From Ensifer sp. MPMI2T (GTDB lineage: Bacteria; Pseudomonadota; Alphaproteobacteria; Rhizobiales; Rhizobiaceae): a stretch of DNA of 64,000 nt. Position 1 is the stretch's first letter. Each line of letters begins with the position of its first letter. Below are positions 8,640-17,634 of this stretch, piece by piece. Location of the stretch: assembly GCF_004827385.1 (NCBI RefSeq), contig NZ_SRXN01000020.1, positions 80,903 to 144,902 on the forward strand. The letters are read 5' to 3'. A program made the translations under genes and the position numbers. The notes beneath the pieces are model-generated. The model saw only the letters and a list, made by a program, of their open reading frames with translations, was not told the origin of the DNA and searched no databases.

Positions 8640-10346
8640 TCAGAGGACGCCTGAAGCCGGATCAATGATCGATTGGCTGTCCACGGCGTGATATCCGGGC
8701 GCAGCTTTTCGTGGATCGGGCCGAGTGCACGAGGCGAACGCGTCGAGCGCGCGGTTGTAGACCTTGGTCTCAACGTCCATCATTCCGAGCACCGTGTGGA
8801 ATAGATTGTCGTGCGATCTCGGCTGATCGCGCTCCTTTGTGAGGCAGCCTGTATCGACCCCCATCGCCGTTTGGTACGGCTCTGAGAACCAGGCGACGAA
8901 GGGTACCTGGGTCTGCTCCTTCGGCGCGATGGCATAGGGCGCGCCATGCAGATAGATGCCGTTCTCGCCGAGTGACTCGCCGTGATCCGACATGTAGATC
9001 ATCGCACCGGCAATACGATCCTGATGCTTTTCCAGAAGCTTGGCGACGTTTGCGAGAACGTGATCGGTGTAAAGAATAGTGTTGTCATAGGCGTTGACGA
9101 TCTCGGCGGTTGTGCAACGCATCAGTTCAGGCGTGCGGCAGTCAGGCGTGAAGCGGCGGTACGCCTCGGGATAGCGTAGATAATAGGACGGGCCGTGGCT
9201 GCCGAGCTGGTGCAGAACGATGACGCTGTTTCCAGTCGTAGCGCCGAGCTTGCGATCCAATTCATCGAGGAAGATTTCATCGAGGCATTCGCCCTTGCTG
9301 CACAGTGGGCTGTTCTTCTGCTTCGTCATGCTGGCGAAGCTGATAAGGTCGGCGATGCCCTTGCTGCCGGTGTTGTTGTCCCACCAGCTCACGGATACAC
9401 CGGCGTGGGTGAGGACGTTAACGAGGTTTTCGGTCGAGCGCGCCTTCCAGTCGCTGTATTCGGCATGGGGGTAGACCGAAAACATGCAGGGCAGCGAGAC
9501 GGCTGTCGCCGTGCCACAGCTCGTCGTATTGGGGTAGTTGACGACGCCGAGCGCCTTCAATTCCGGATTGGTCTCGCGGCCGTAACCGTCGAGCGAAAAG
9601 TTCATCGCCCGGGCCGTCTCCCCGGCAACCACGACAACGACCACAGGCTTTCCGACTTGTGCAATACGGCTGCCCTGGTGCGCGTCGGTGCCAAGTGGTT
9701 GGACGACGAGATTGCGCTCCCGATAGGTCGACAGGCCGTAGCGTGCCGCTGCGACAAGCGGCCCGGTAGGATTGAACCTTTTCATCAGATCCGTGTGCTC
9801 GCGCAGCACATAAGCAAATGTGGCGAAGTTGGAATAGATCAGGCTACCGGCGGCAAAGAGCGCGACGGCCACGAAAAGAAAATTGACGACAAACTTTGGC
9901 AGAAAGCGACGGTGGCGGATCTTGACCCACGCCACGATGAGCGAGGGGAGCAGGGCATAGACCACCAGATGCTGCGCAAGACTGCCTGTCAGGAGATGGC
10001 TGGCCTCGGCCGGTGTCGTAACCGCTGCGTTGCCGATCATGTCTCTGTCTATAATGACCCCGAATGCATCGGCGAAATAGGAAGCGGAAGCCGATACCAC
10101 GATGAAGAAGATCAGTGCCGGCTTCATCAGATATTTGACTGACATGGGGATCAGTATGGACAAGAGCGCCAGGTAGAGCGCCGCGCCGAAGACGAGCAGG
10201 CTCAATTTCGAAGTACCGAAATAGCGTCCCGCATGGGTCCAGAAGGAATTGTTGGTCGCCAGAAGCAGATAAGCGGCGGCGATGGCGCTCAAGGCTACGC
10301 TGCCAATCTCGGGCCGGCGAATTCTTGAAAAGGTCAAAACACTCAT
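8640..10346 (-). CDS. EptA-like lipid A phosphoethanolamine transferase
   Basis: The 568-aa protein has about five N-terminal membrane helices (residues about 10-190) and a periplasmic sulfatase-fold domain. Conserved active-site features are VAGETARAMNFSLDGY, the Thr nucleophile segment SCGTATAVSLPCMFS, and the metal site YMSDHGESLGENGIYLHG. Family members move phosphoethanolamine from phosphatidylethanolamine to lipid A or core sugars, which lowers negative charge and polymyxin sensitivity. The ATG at 10346 has only an adjacent GGAG, so the exact start is uncertain. It is divergent from a two-component system at 10684, which is its likely regulator. Confidence 0.88.
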   Translation of the reverse strand: MSVLTFSRIRRPEIGSVALSAIAAAYLLLATNNSFWTHAGRYFGTSKLSLLVFGAALYLALLSILIPMSVKYLMKPALIFFIVVSASASYFADAFGVIIDRDMIGNAAVTTPAEASHLLTGSLAQHLVVYALLPSLIVAWVKIRHRRFLPKFVVNFLFVAVALFAAGSLIYSNFATFAYVLREHTDLMKRFNPTGPLVAAARYGLSTYRERNLVVQPLGTDAHQGSRIAQVGKPVVVVVVAGETARAMNFSLDGYGRETNPELKALGVVNYPNTTSCGTATAVSLPCMFSVYPHAEYSDWKARSTENLVNVLTHAGVSVSWWDNNTGSKGIADLISFASMTKQKNSPLCSKGECLDEIFLDELDRKLGATTGNSVIVLHQLGSHGPSYYLRYPEAYRRFTPDCRTPELMRCTTAEIVNAYDNTILYTDHVLANVAKLLEKHQDRIAGAMIYMSDHGESLGENGIYLHGAPYAIAPKEQTQVPFVAWFSEPYQTAMGVDTGCLTKERDQPRSHDNLFHTVLGMMDVETKVYNRALDAFASCTRPDPRKAAPGYHAVDSQSIIDPASGVL

Positions 10347-10527
10347 CTCCAAAAGGACGAACGGGCCGGGGCAGCACCGAAGCGCGCACCAGCTTTGCTT
10401 GGCGGCGTGCAGCCGAATCGCCGCCACGTCTCAAGTCCTTCGGCAGTACGGCGGGCAAGCTGTCGAAGTCCTGTCGGAGATGGCTGGGGATTGTGCCGCG
10501 GAACGACGCCGGCATTTTTTGAAGAAT

Positions 10528-10545
10528 CGGACAGCTATTTGACAG
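10528..10545 (-). promoter_or_regulatory. Pho-box-like tandem repeat between eptA-like gene and response regulator
   Basis: On the minus strand this reads CTGTCAAATAGCTGTCCG, two CTGTC-half-sites with 11-base periodicity, as in the PhoB box consensus CTGTCAT-N4-CTGTCAT. OmpR/PhoB-family regulators bind such direct repeats. It may therefore be bound by PhoB or by the adjacent OmpR-type regulator. It lies 182 bases from the transferase start and 139 from the regulator start. Confidence 0.45.
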
Positions 10546-10683
10546 CTTTAGCGGTTTGTTTTGCGGGGGCATTCACCTCCCCACTTGCGTACTTCTGCCG
10601 CCCCGTCGAAAGTTGGCACCTTGAGGAAATCCGCGTATGGTCGCTCGCCTCCGGCCTGAGGAAGGCTTGATTTCAGGAACCCG

Positions 10684-11358
10684 ATGCGCCTCCTTCTCGT
10701 AGAAGACAGTCCCCGCCTGATCGAGCTCGTGGGGGAGACGATGCGTGACGCCGGCTGGCGACTTGACGCGGTCTCGACACTTCACGATGCCGAGGCGGCA
10801 ATCGCCGCACAGGAACACGATCTCGTGCTTCTCGACCTCGGGCTGCCGGACGGTGACGGTCTTGATCTCTTGAAATGGATCCGGCATGAGCGTCCCGGGC
10901 TTCCGGTGTTGATCATAACCGCCCGGGGATCGGTCGATGAACGCATCATGGGGCTGGACGCCGGCGCCGACGACTATCTCGTCAAACCTTTCCATCATCG
11001 CGAATTGCTCTCGCGCTGCCGGGCCATGCTGAGGCGCAATCCGCATGCGATACAGCCGGTGCTGGAGGCCGGTGCCCTACGCTACGATCCGGCGACAGCC
11101 GACCTTACCTGTGACGGCGCCGTCGTGCCCCTGCCTCCGCGCGAGCGCTCCCTGATAGAGATCCTGATGCGCGAGGTCGGCCGGGTCGTTCCGAAGCGCC
11201 GGCTCGAGACAGCGCTTTCGGAATACGGGCAGGAAATCAGTTCCAATGCACTCGAGCTTGCCGTCTCCAGGGTGCGCAAACGACTGCAGCCGCTCGAAAC
11301 CGGAGTGCAGATCGAGACCGTGCGTGGAATTGGCTACCTGCTCAGGGCGGGTTCATGA
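10684..11358 (+). CDS. OmpR-family response regulator
   Basis: The 224-aa protein has an N-terminal receiver domain with the acidic pair in LLVEDSPR, the phosphoacceptor Asp in LVLLDLGLPDGDG, the Thr/Ser switch in IITARG and the Lys in YLVKPF. A winged-helix DNA-binding domain occupies the C-terminal 95 residues (LELAVSRVRKRL, VQIETVRGIGYLL). Its overall type resembles QseB/PmrA/TctD. Its stop overlaps the sensor-kinase start by four bases (ATGA), so the two are translationally coupled. Divergence from an EptA-like gene recalls PmrAB control of eptA in enterobacteria, but this role is inferred. Confidence 0.92.
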   Translation: MRLLLVEDSPRLIELVGETMRDAGWRLDAVSTLHDAEAAIAAQEHDLVLLDLGLPDGDGLDLLKWIRHERPGLPVLIITARGSVDERIMGLDAGADDYLVKPFHHRELLSRCRAMLRRNPHAIQPVLEAGALRYDPATADLTCDGAVVPLPPRERSLIEILMREVGRVVPKRRLETALSEYGQEISSNALELAVSRVRKRLQPLETGVQIETVRGIGYLLRAGS

Positions 11359-12707
11359 GACGAAGAAATCCGTCGCTGATCGGGATCGTCGCACGCCGCA
11401 TCATCGCCTTCTCGCTTCTCGCGATGGCGCTGCAGATCGGCGTGGTCTTCGCCGACTATTGGTTCGACGATGACAAACTCAGCGTGCTCATGCTGCAGCA
11501 GGAGACCGAGACCCTATCAATGGGGATCGAGAGCCGGGACGGCGTCCTGACCTACAAGCCGGATCATGAATTGCGCGAGCGTTATCTGGAACGCCACGGC
11601 CGAGATGGCGCGATCTACGTCCGGGTGCGCACCGCCTCCGGCTCGGTGCTCTTCTCCAATTGCACGACGGAGTGCGCCGCGCATTTTCTGCCATTGAGCG
11701 TCAATGTACCGAATTTCTGGAAGCGGCTGATCGAGCCGGGCAAGCCCTTCAGCGTCGCCGGAGGCCAGTCCTTCGAACAGGGAGGCGTGCCGGTTCTTGT
11801 CGAGCTTGCGATTCTCAAGGACCCGAACGGCTTCATGTACAGCGCCCTGCTTCATGAAATGTTCGATTCGATGATCGTGCCGATGACGCTGATGTTCTGC
11901 CTGGTCATCTGCGCAACCATCTGGTCGATACGCAGCGCTCTGCGCCCGGTGGCGGTGGCTGTCAAGGCGGCGGACGCGATCGACCCGCGCGACAGCGGCG
12001 CGCGCCTGCCGGCAACCCGCATGCCGCAGGAAATCGAACGCCTTGTCAGCGCCGTCAACCGGCTACTGGCCCGTGTCGCCGATCTGATCCAGTCGCAGAA
12101 GGTGTTTTCGTCCTCGATCGCCCACGAGATACGCACACCCGTCGCGATCGCGAAGATGGAACTGAGCCGCATCGCCGACCCGCGTGCACGCAATGCCGAG
12201 CGCGATCTCGACGCGCTCACGCATATCCTCGAGCAACTGACGTCGCTTGCCCGCGCCGATGCCGTCGATCCCTCCGCCTACCAGCGTGCAGATCTGTCCC
12301 TGATCGGGTCCGAGGTCACAGAGATGACGGCTCCATTCGTGTTCGATCAGGACAAGTCGATCGAATTCGTCGACCATGGCACAACGCCGGTCACCATCAT
12401 CCCCGCGCTCGTCGAAAACATGCTGCGCAACCTGATCGAAAATGCCGTAAAGCATAATCCGCCGGGCACCCGCATCGTGGTAACCTGCGGTCCCGGCCCT
12501 CTGGTCTCGGTCGAGGACAATGGCAAGGGGCTGATCGACTTGCCGGAGCATCACGAGGATTTCGGCTACGTCAAGCGCTCAGGCCAGCTCGGTCTCGGCT
12601 TGAAGATCGTTCACCGGATCAGCGAGTTGCACAAGGCAAAGATCGCGATCGACACCGCGCCCGATCAAGGGACGAAGGTCACGATCGATTTCGCTGCCGC
12701 AGCTTAA
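11355..12707 (+). CDS. Sensor histidine kinase
   Basis: The 450-aa membrane kinase has one transmembrane helix at about residues 15-33, a periplasmic sensor of about 140 residues with two close cysteines (FSNCTTEC), and a second helix near 175-195. A HAMP-like linker follows, then the phosphoacceptor His in SSSIAHEIRTPVA. The ATPase domain has its N box (LRNLIENAVKHN), G1 (VEDNGKG) and G2 (LGLGLKIVHRI). It overlaps the response regulator by four bases and must be its partner. The signal is unknown; the cysteine pair in the sensor could form a disulfide. Confidence 0.92.
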   Translation: MRRRNPSLIGIVARRIIAFSLLAMALQIGVVFADYWFDDDKLSVLMLQQETETLSMGIESRDGVLTYKPDHELRERYLERHGRDGAIYVRVRTASGSVLFSNCTTECAAHFLPLSVNVPNFWKRLIEPGKPFSVAGGQSFEQGGVPVLVELAILKDPNGFMYSALLHEMFDSMIVPMTLMFCLVICATIWSIRSALRPVAVAVKAADAIDPRDSGARLPATRMPQEIERLVSAVNRLLARVADLIQSQKVFSSSIAHEIRTPVAIAKMELSRIADPRARNAERDLDALTHILEQLTSLARADAVDPSAYQRADLSLIGSEVTEMTAPFVFDQDKSIEFVDHGTTPVTIIPALVENMLRNLIENAVKHNPPGTRIVVTCGPGPLVSVEDNGKGLIDLPEHHEDFGYVKRSGQLGLGLKIVHRISELHKAKIAIDTAPDQGTKVTIDFAAAA

Positions 12708-12748
12708 GGTCTCTTCTGCAAAATGGCTCGGCCCCTCGGATATTTCGT

Positions 12749-12829
12749 GGGCACGATGCATACATGCCGATGGTCGATGCGCACAACCGCGTCGTTGGCG
12801 TTGTGGCGCGGTCGGACCTTATCACAGCG
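12749..12829 (+). pseudogene. CBS-domain remnant
   Basis: The segment translates as GHDAYMPMVDAHNRVV followed by GVVARSDLITA. This is the second half of a CBS motif as found at the C terminus of HPP-family/CBS membrane proteins (typically PVVD...GVVTRSDL). Nothing recognisable precedes it, and the frame continues for about 50 unrelated residues. No plausible ribosome binding site is present. I read it as a gene relic in the 309-base gap between the kinase and the TetR gene. Confidence 0.4.
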
Positions 12830-12971
12830 AGGAGTCGCGGAACGCCGCCTGAGACTACGGACCGCTTGAGCCTTCCAATAGTCGCGGGCCTTCCGCTTCG
12901 GATTTCACGTCAATCCCGGCGAACCATCCAGCCTGTGAGCTGGTTTTGTTCGCATGCACTCGTGAGCAAGA

Positions 12972-13010
12972 ATTCATTCGATTGACTTAATCGCATGAAT
13001 GAGGTAATTT
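12972..13010 (+). promoter_or_regulatory. Promoter and overlapping operator of the cecR-ybhGFSR operon
   Basis: A sigma-70-type promoter is visible: TTGACT (12982-12987), a 17-base spacer and TAATTT (13005-13010). An inverted repeat with 12-base arms, ATTCATTCGATT and AATCGCATGAAT (11 of 12 pairs, 5-base centre), covers 12972-13000 and therefore overlaps the -35. This is an ideal position for repression by the TetR-family protein encoded next. Predicted transcription starts at or beside the first ATG (13017). Confidence 0.7.
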
Positions 13011-13016
13011 AAGCAC

Positions 13017-13721
13017 ATGATGAAAAACAACGACGCCACTTCACAACCTCGTGCTGACCGCGGCGATGTCACGCGGGAGAAGCTCCTTGGTGCCTCCATC
13101 GACGTCTTCGGACGCTATGGTTTCGATGGCGCGACGACCCGAATGCTCGCCGATAAGGCGGGCGTCAACCTGCAGGCTATCCCCTATTATTTCGGCGGCA
13201 AGGAAGGCCTCTACATCGCCGCTGCGGAACACCTGGCCTCGATCATAGGCGGGCATGTCGCCGATTTGCGGAGCACCATTCTCACGCGCTTCGCAGACCT
13301 CGATGCCCGTCAAGAGGAAATGTCTCCCGCCGAGGCGCGCACCTTTCTGACCCAGATGGTTCAGAGGATGATCGTGCTCTTCGTCAGCGAGCAATCGGAA
13401 AGCTGGGCGCGGTTCATCATTCGCGAGCAGATGGAGCCGACCGAGGCTTTCAACCGCATCTACGGCAGCATCATGCGGCCGATGATCGAGATGGCGCGGC
13501 GGCTGATCGGCACCATTCTCGGCGACGACCCCGCCTCCGAACACATTCGCCTAAGGACGTTGTCCTTCGTCGGAAGCGTCCTCGTCTTTCGAATGGCCCA
13601 TGCCGCCGTCTATGCCCAACTCGAATGGGAAACCGCCGGGCCGAACGAGCTCGAAGTCCTGCGCCATCACGCGGCCGAACTCGTTGCCGTGCTCGGCGCT
13701 GAAAGGAACCACACGTCATGA
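13017..13721 (+). CDS. cecR: TetR-family regulator, CecR (YbiH) type
   Basis: The 234-aa protein has a TetR N-terminal helix-turn-helix at about residues 20-65 ([21 protein letters not shown], then [12 protein letters not shown]). Its C-terminal ligand domain is of the DUF1956 type seen in CecR, including [13 protein letters not shown]. It heads an operon with the gene order of E. coli cecR-ybhGFSR, where CecR controls a drug-export ABC system. It overlaps ybhG by four bases. There are two tandem ATGs at 13017 and 13020. Neither has a Shine-Dalgarno, and the promoter places the transcript start at the ATG, so a leaderless mRNA is likely. Confidence 0.9.
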   Translation: MMKNNDATSQPRADRGDVTREKLLGASIDVFGRYGFDGATTRMLADKAGVNLQAIPYYFGGKEGLYIAAAEHLASIIGGHVADLRSTILTRFADLDARQEEMSPAEARTFLTQMVQRMIVLFVSEQSESWARFIIREQMEPTEAFNRIYGSIMRPMIEMARRLIGTILGDDPASEHIRLRTLSFVGSVLVFRMAHAAVYAQLEWETAGPNELEVLRHHAAELVAVLGAERNHTS

Positions 13722-14725
13722 AGAAAGTAGCTGTTCCCGCACTCCTTATCGCCGCCCTTGCGGCCGGGGGCTGGTGGCTCGATCTGCCGGCGCGGTTCGG
13801 CTGGGCTGAGGACAATCGCCAGGCGGTTCTTTACGGCAATGTCGATATACGGCAGGTGTCGCTCGGCTTCCGTGTCAGCGGCCGCATCGCGGAGCTGCGT
13901 GTCGACGAGGGCGATGCCGTGAAGGCTGGCGACGTGATTGCCAGGCTCGACGCCGAGCCGTTCGAGCAGGAGGTCGACGCCGCCGAGGCGGACGTCGAGG
14001 CCTTGAGCGCCACGCTCACCAAGCTCAAGGCCGGTGCGCGGGCCACGGAAATCGCACAGGCGCGCGCTGTCCATGAGGAGCGCCTCGCCGATCTCGAAAA
14101 CGCCAACCTCGCCTATGAGCGCGCGCGGCGACTGCGCCCGAACGGCGCGATCTCCCAGGCAGAGCTTGATCAGGCGAGCGCCACGCGCGCCGCCGCAGTG
14201 GCCCGCGCAACCTCGGCGCGCGAGGCTCTGGCTCTGCTCGAAGAGGGTAGCCGCGTGGAGGACATTGCCACGGCGCAAGCGCAGGTGAATGCGGCAACCG
14301 CGAAGCTCGCGAGCGCCCGGACCTCGCTCAAGGATACAGACCTTGTCGCGCCAAGCACCGGCGTCGTCCTGTCGCGTGTCCGCGAGACCGGCGCCATCGT
14401 CTCCCCGGCGGACAATGTTTATGTGCTCTCGCTGACCGAACCGGTCTGGGTCCGCGCTTATGTTGCAGAGCCCGATCTTGGCCGCGTCCACCCGGGCATG
14501 AAGGTCAAGGTGACCTCGGACACCGCTCCCAACAGGGCATATGACGCGACCGTCGGCTTCATCTCGCCCGTCGCGGAGTTTACGCCGAAATCGGTGGAGA
14601 CACCTGAACTCAGGACGGATCTCGTCTATCGCCTCAGGATCGTGGTCACCAATCCCGGCGCGGACCTGCGCCAGGGCATGCCGGTCACCATTCACCTGCC
14701 GCCGGAGGGGGAGACCATGTCATGA
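13718..14725 (+). CDS. ybhG: HlyD-family membrane fusion protein (YbhG type)
   Basis: The 335-aa periplasmic adaptor has an N-terminal hydrophobic anchor or signal ([16 protein letters not shown]) and a split lipoyl-like domain ([29 protein letters not shown] and its partner [19 protein letters not shown]). A coiled-coil hairpin lies at about residues 85-200, rich in Ala, Glu and Arg. YbhG-type adaptors connect an inner-membrane ABC exporter to an outer-membrane channel; no outer-membrane channel gene is present here. It is coupled by four-base ATGA overlaps to cecR upstream and to the ATPase gene downstream. Confidence 0.92.
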   Translation: MKKVAVPALLIAALAAGGWWLDLPARFGWAEDNRQAVLYGNVDIRQVSLGFRVSGRIAELRVDEGDAVKAGDVIARLDAEPFEQEVDAAEADVEALSATLTKLKAGARATEIAQARAVHEERLADLENANLAYERARRLRPNGAISQAELDQASATRAAAVARATSAREALALLEEGSRVEDIATAQAQVNAATAKLASARTSLKDTDLVAPSTGVVLSRVRETGAIVSPADNVYVLSLTEPVWVRAYVAEPDLGRVHPGMKVKVTSDTAPNRAYDATVGFISPVAEFTPKSVETPELRTDLVYRLRIVVTNPGADLRQGMPVTIHLPPEGETMS

Positions 14726-16482
14726 CGGCCGCCGCCCCTGATGTTGCTGGCTCCTCCGCCGCCTTCGTCCGGTTGACAGGTGTCACCAAGCGGTTCGGTG
14801 CCCCGACGCCTGCCCTTGACGCCATCGACGGTACGATCGCTGGCGGGCGGATCACCGGCCTCGTCGGCCCCGATGGCGCCGGCAAAACGACACTGATCCG
14901 CCTGATGACAGGGCTCATGCTGCCGGATGCCGGCACTGTCGAAGTGCTTGGCTACGACACGCGCACGGATCCGGCGAGCATCCAGGCGGCAATCGGTTAC
15001 ATGCCCCAACGCTTCGGCCTCTACGAAGACCTCTCGGTTCAGGAGAATCTCGACCTCTATGCCGACCTGCGAGGCCTGCCCAAGAACGAGCGCACCGCGA
15101 CGTTCGACGAGCTGCTCGAATTTACCGATCTCAAGCGCTTCACGACGCGCCTTGCCGGAAAGCTTTCCGGCGGCATGAAGCAGAAGCTCGGTCTCGCTTG
15201 CGCGCTCCTGCGCAAGCCGCGCCTGCTGCTGCTCGACGAGCCAGGCGTCGGCGTCGATCCGATTTCGCGGCGCGATCTCTGGAAGATGGTCGAAAACCTG
15301 ACGGCCGAAGGCATCGGTGTCGTCTGGTCGACGGCCTATCTCGAAGAGGCGGAGGCCTGTGACCATGTCTTCCTGCTCAATCACGGCAATCTGCTTTTTG
15401 CCGGCGCGCCGCAGGAAATGACGAGCCGCGTGGCGGAACGCGTGTTTCGGGTGAGCGGCATCGAAGGTCGTCGCCGCGAGAAGCTTGCGCGCCTTCTCGA
15501 CGACGAAGGCGTGGTCGACGGTGTCATTCAGGGCGAAGCGATCCGCCTCGTGATGAAAGCCGGACTCGAGCCTCCGTCGCTCGACAGCAACGGCGCCGCC
15601 ACGGCCTGGCGTACCGATACGACGCCGCCCCGCTTCGAGGATGCCTTTGTCGACATGCTTGGCGGTGGCCCCGGCGGCCGCTCGCGGCTTGCGGAGACGC
15701 AGAGGACCTTTGCCGCGGAAGAGAGCAAGGCAGTGATCGAGGCACGCGGCCTGACGAAGCGCTTCGGCGACTTCACCGCAGCCGACAACATCACCTTCGA
15801 TATCCCGCGCGGCCAGATTTTCGGCCTATTGGGTCCGAACGGCGCCGGCAAGTCGACCACATTCAAGATGCTCTGCGGCCTGCTGAAGCCGACGGCCGGC
15901 GAAGGGCGCGTCGCCGGCTTCGACCTCAGGCGCGATGCCGCCGAAGCACGCAACCGGCTCGGTTATATGGCGCAGAAATTCTCCCTCTATGGCGATCTCA
16001 GCGTCATCCAGAACCTCAATTTCTTCGCCGGCGTCTACGGGCTCTCGGGTGCCAAGCGGCGCGAGCGCATCGAACTGATGACGCAGATCTTCGATTTTCG
16101 GTCGATCCAAGGCATGTCCGCCAAAGACCTGCCGCTCGGACTCAAACAACGGCTGGCACTTGCCTGCGCCGTGCTGCACGAGCCGGAAGTGCTCTTTCTC
16201 GACGAACCGACATCGGGTGTCGATCCGATTACGAGGCGCGAGTTCTGGACACACATCAACGGCCTCGTGGAAAGAGGCGTGACTGTTCTCGTCACCACCC
16301 ACTTCATGGACGAGGCGGAATATTGCGACCGCATCTCGCTGATTTATCGCGGCCGGTCGATCGCGCTTGGCTCGCCGGATGAGATGAAGGCGCGCGTCGC
16401 CAACAAGGACCTCCCGGACCCGACGATGGAAGATGCCTTCATCGCGCTCGTCCAAAGCTCGGAGGCGGAGCAAGCGGCATGA
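14722..16482 (+). CDS. ybhF: Duplicated ABC transporter ATPase (YbhF type)
   Basis: The 586-aa protein carries two nucleotide-binding domains. The first has Walker [10 protein letters not shown], signature [10 protein letters not shown] and Walker [14 protein letters not shown]. The second, from about residue 335, has Walker [10 protein letters not shown], Walker [14 protein letters not shown] and a signature that reads LPLGLKQRL in place of LSGGQ. The second-signature variant is common in this DrrA/YbhF subfamily. It powers the YbhS/YbhR permease pair encoded next. It overlaps neighbours by four bases on each side. Substrates in E. coli include antibiotics, so multidrug export is the expected role. 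Confidence 0.92.
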   Translation: MTAAAPDVAGSSAAFVRLTGVTKRFGAPTPALDAIDGTIAGGRITGLVGPDGAGKTTLIRLMTGLMLPDAGTVEVLGYDTRTDPASIQAAIGYMPQRFGLYEDLSVQENLDLYADLRGLPKNERTATFDELLEFTDLKRFTTRLAGKLSGGMKQKLGLACALLRKPRLLLLDEPGVGVDPISRRDLWKMVENLTAEGIGVVWSTAYLEEAEACDHVFLLNHGNLLFAGAPQEMTSRVAERVFRVSGIEGRRREKLARLLDDEGVVDGVIQGEAIRLVMKAGLEPPSLDSNGAATAWRTDTTPPRFEDAFVDMLGGGPGGRSRLAETQRTFAAEESKAVIEARGLTKRFGDFTAADNITFDIPRGQIFGLLGPNGAGKSTTFKMLCGLLKPTAGEGRVAGFDLRRDAAEARNRLGYMAQKFSLYGDLSVIQNLNFFAGVYGLSGAKRRERIELMTQIFDFRSIQGMSAKDLPLGLKQRLALACAVLHEPEVLFLDEPTSGVDPITRREFWTHINGLVERGVTVLVTTHFMDEAEYCDRISLIYRGRSIALGSPDEMKARVANKDLPDPTMEDAFIALVQSSEAEQAA

Positions 16483-17633
16483 ACGTGCTCCGGACGAGTC
16501 ACAGCATTCAGGAGCGTGGCGGCAGAACACGGCGCTTCGCCGCCCTCGTGCGCAAGGAAAGCTATCAGATCGTGCGCGACCCGAGCAGCATTCTGATCGC
16601 CTTCGTGCTGCCGCTGATCCTGCTCTTCCTCTTCGGCTACGGCGTTTCGCTCGATACCACGCAGACCCGCGTCGGACTGGTAGTCGAGGAAGCAACGCCG
16701 TTGACGCGCGACCTCGCCGCAAGCTTTCAGGGGTCGCGCTATTTCACCGTCGTCAACGGCCACGACCGCCGCGAATTCGATGATGATCTCGTGCTCGGCC
16801 GCGTGCGCGGTATCCTGGTGATTCCGGCCGGCTTTGCGGCCGACCACGCCGCGGGACGCCATCCGGCGATCCAGGTCATCGTCGATGGCTCGGATCCGAA
16901 TACGGCGAATTTTGTTCAGAACTACGCGCAGGGTACGGTCGCCAACTGGGAGCGCCAGCGGTTCAGCGAGGGCATGGGCCGCTCGCCGGCGATTGCTGCC
17001 GAACAACGCTTCTGGTTCAACCCGGAACTGACAAGCCGCAATTTTCTTGTCCCCGGATCGATCGCCATCGTCATGACGCTCGTCGGTACGCTGCTAACGT
17101 CGCTGGTCGTAGCACGTGAATGGGAACGAGGGACGATGGAGGCGATGATGGCGACACCGGTCTCCGCCGCCGAGCTGCTTGCCGGCAAGCTCCTGCCCTA
17201 TTTCATTCTCGGGCTCACCTCGATGACGCTCTGCGTGCTGCTCGCCGTCTTTCTCTTCGGCGTGCCCTTCCGCGGCTCGGTGGCGGCGCTCTACGCACTC
17301 TCCGCCACGTTCCTCATGCCGGCGCTCGGCCAAGGGTTGCTGATCTCGGCCGCCACCAAGAATCAGTTCCTAGCCTCCCAGCTTGCGTTGATAACGGCGT
17401 TCCTGCCGGCTTTCCTGCTTTCCGGCTTCCTCTTCGAGATCAATTCCATGCCGACAGTCATCCAGTGGATCACCTTCATCGTGCCGGCACGCTATCTGAT
17501 CCCCAGCCTGCAGTCCGTGTTTCTGGCCGGGGATATCTGGCCGATGTTCGCACGCGCGATCGCAGTCATGCTTCTGATCGGCGGCGTCTTCTTCGCGCTT
17601 GCCGCACGCAGCACCAGAAAGAGGATCGGCTAA
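16479..17633 (+). CDS. ybhS: ABC-2-type permease (YbhS type)
   Basis: The 384-aa membrane protein has the ABC-2 layout: one helix near residues 40-60 (SILIAFVLPLILLFLFGYG), a large periplasmic loop of about 130 residues, then five helices in the C-terminal half with the conserved segment REWERGTMEAMMATPVSAAE. It pairs with the following permease to form the transmembrane part of the YbhGFSR-type exporter. The start overlaps the ATPase stop (ATGA). The next gene begins two bases after its stop codon. Confidence 0.92.
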   Translation: MNVLRTSHSIQERGGRTRRFAALVRKESYQIVRDPSSILIAFVLPLILLFLFGYGVSLDTTQTRVGLVVEEATPLTRDLAASFQGSRYFTVVNGHDRREFDDDLVLGRVRGILVIPAGFAADHAAGRHPAIQVIVDGSDPNTANFVQNYAQGTVANWERQRFSEGMGRSPAIAAEQRFWFNPELTSRNFLVPGSIAIVMTLVGTLLTSLVVAREWERGTMEAMMATPVSAAELLAGKLLPYFILGLTSMTLCVLLAVFLFGVPFRGSVAALYALSATFLMPALGQGLLISAATKNQFLASQLALITAFLPAFLLSGFLFEINSMPTVIQWITFIVPARYLIPSLQSVFLAGDIWPMFARAIAVMLLIGGVFFALAARSTRKRIG

Positions 17634-17634
17634 A

